This document shows positions 63,234 through 64,000 of a stretch of DNA of 64,000 bases, piece by piece. The position numbers were made by a program, and so were the translations under genes. The notes beneath the pieces were generated by a model that made no database searches, was not told where the DNA came from, and worked only from the letters and a program-made list of their open reading frames with translations. Numbering within the stretch: position 1 is the first letter of the stretch; every line of letters begins with the position of its first letter. Location of the stretch: positions 4,396,601-4,460,600 of the forward strand of contig NZ_OY762276.1 in NCBI RefSeq assembly GCF_963665445.1. The letters run 5' to 3'. This DNA comes from an uncultured Desulfobulbus sp. GTDB taxonomy: Bacteria > Desulfobacterota > Desulfobulbia > Desulfobulbales > Desulfobulbaceae.

Positions 63234-64000
63234 TTAGACCGATTCCCGTGTCTTGTGGAATTCGATCTCCGGGAAGAGTTCCTGAGTGTGTGACAGGCGC
63301 CAGCTCCCCTCGGCCAGGTAGGAGAGATGTCCTTCGGCATCCAGGGCAAGGTTGAACTGGTATTTTTTCTCGAACTCTCGCATCTGCTGCTTGTTTTCAC
63401 TGGTGACCCAGCGCGCCAGGGTGTAGCTGAGCGGCTCATAGGTGGCCTCAACCCCGTATTCGTCCTTCAGCCGGGTCATGGTGACCTCGAACTGAAGCAC
63501 GCCCACCGCGCCAAGAATATACTCGTTGCCCACCATCGGCCGGAAGACCTGCACCGCGCCTTCCTCTGCCATCTGCAACAGCCCCTTCTGCAGCTGCTTC
63601 ATCTTGAGCGGGTTGCGCAACACCACCCGGCGGAAATGTTCGGGGGCAAAGTTGGGAATGCCGGTGAACTTAAGCTCTTCCTTGTCGGTGAAGGTGTCGC
63701 CGATCTTGATCGTGCCGTGGTTGTGGATACCGATGATGTCACCGGGATAGGCCTCGTCCACATGGGAGCGTTCCTGAGCCATGAACACGGTGGCGTTGCT
63801 CAGGTTGATCTCCTTGCCCAGCCGGTGGTGGAGGACCTTCATTCCCCGAGTGAACTTGCCCGAGCAAATGCGGAAAAAGGCGATGCGGTCGCGGTGGGCC
63901 GGATCCATGTTGGCCTGGATCTTAAAGGTAAAGCCGCTGAAGGTCTCTTCCTCGGGATCGACCATGCGGGTGGTGGTTGCCCGCGGACCCGGCGCGGGAG
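63234..64000 (-). CDS. prfC: Peptide chain release factor 3, 5' part outside window
   Basis: The frame is open from the right window edge to a TAA at 63234. The visible C-terminal 255 residues match RF3 domains II and [57 protein letters not shown] and a final HKTRESV. RF3 is a GTPase that recycles RF1/RF2. The G domain is not in the window. Confidence 0.95.
   Translation of the reverse strand, partial: PAPGPRATTTRMVDPEEETFSGFTFKIQANMDPAHRDRIAFFRICSGKFTRGMKVLHHRLGKEINLSNATVFMAQERSHVDEAYPGDIIGIHNHGTIKIGDTFTDKEELKFTGIPNFAPEHFRRVVLRNPLKMKQLQKGLLQMAEEGAVQVFRPMVGNEYILGAVGVLQFEVTMTRLKDEYGVEATYEPLSYTLARWVTSENKQQMREFEKKYQFNLALDAEGHLSYLAEGSWRLSHTQELFPEIEFHKTRESV

Noticed and set aside
63227-63451. 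Longer N-terminus for the radical SAM protein from an ATG at 63451
   Set aside because: Would overlap prfC by over 200 bases and gives a Ser/Arg-rich sequence that is an off-frame reading of prfC.

Overview
The window looks like a chromosomal segment of a Desulfobacterota bacterium, most like Desulfobulbales (inference). The reasons are a PEP-utiliser/TauE-SafE/two-component block of the type seen in sulfate reducers, NtrC-type regulation, a single-chain PurL, and GC-rich housekeeping DNA. No RNA gene or CRISPR array was found.

Layout. (1) 1-7266, minus strand: a PEP/pyruvate-binding enzyme with an unusual C-terminus (cut by the left edge), a small membrane protein, a TauE/SafE-type anion exporter, a receiver-only response regulator, a sensor kinase and an HTH protein. 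(2) 7561-10172, plus strand: an overlapping histidine kinase and sigma-54 activator pair. (3) 10301-14637: an anti-sigma factor and sigma factor, divergent from a lipoprotein with a von Willebrand A domain, then a small hydrolase. (4) 15112-24921, plus strand: a 2541-residue reducing polyketide synthase (KS-AT-DH-degenerate MT-ER-KR-ACP, no thioesterase), an alpha-oxoamine synthase and a CAT-fold (E2-like) acyltransferase. (5) 24857-56458, minus strand: an ABC-transporter-dependent (group 2-like) capsule locus. Its conserved ends are lipoprotein-kpsM-kpsT-kpsE-kpsD on one side and kpsC-yhcH-kpsS-SDR-LtaS-like phosphotransferase on the other. Between them lies an AT-rich serotype-type region with composite glycosyltransferases, a CMP-sugar cassette, FkbM methyltransferases and coiled-coil proteins. 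It also carries a decayed IS3 element split by a small inverted-repeat element. (6) 56960-57705: kdsB (CMP-Kdo synthesis for the capsule linker), divergent from the kps operon, with a clear terminator. (7) 57726-64000, minus strand: purL, a B12-binding-type radical SAM protein and prfC (cut by the right edge).

How the genes may work together. Kps proteins make and export a polysaccharide on a poly-Kdo-lipid terminus, and KdsB supplies CMP-Kdo. The most interesting reading (inference) is that region 4 and the tail of the capsule operon form one lipid pathway. The PKS would build a reduced acyl chain and the AONS would release it by decarboxylative condensation with an amino acid. The SDR downstream of kpsS would reduce the resulting 3-ketone, the CAT-fold protein would acylate it, and the LtaS-like enzyme would add a phospho-head group. 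That is a polyketide route to a sphingoid- or ceramide-like lipid, perhaps linked to the capsule.
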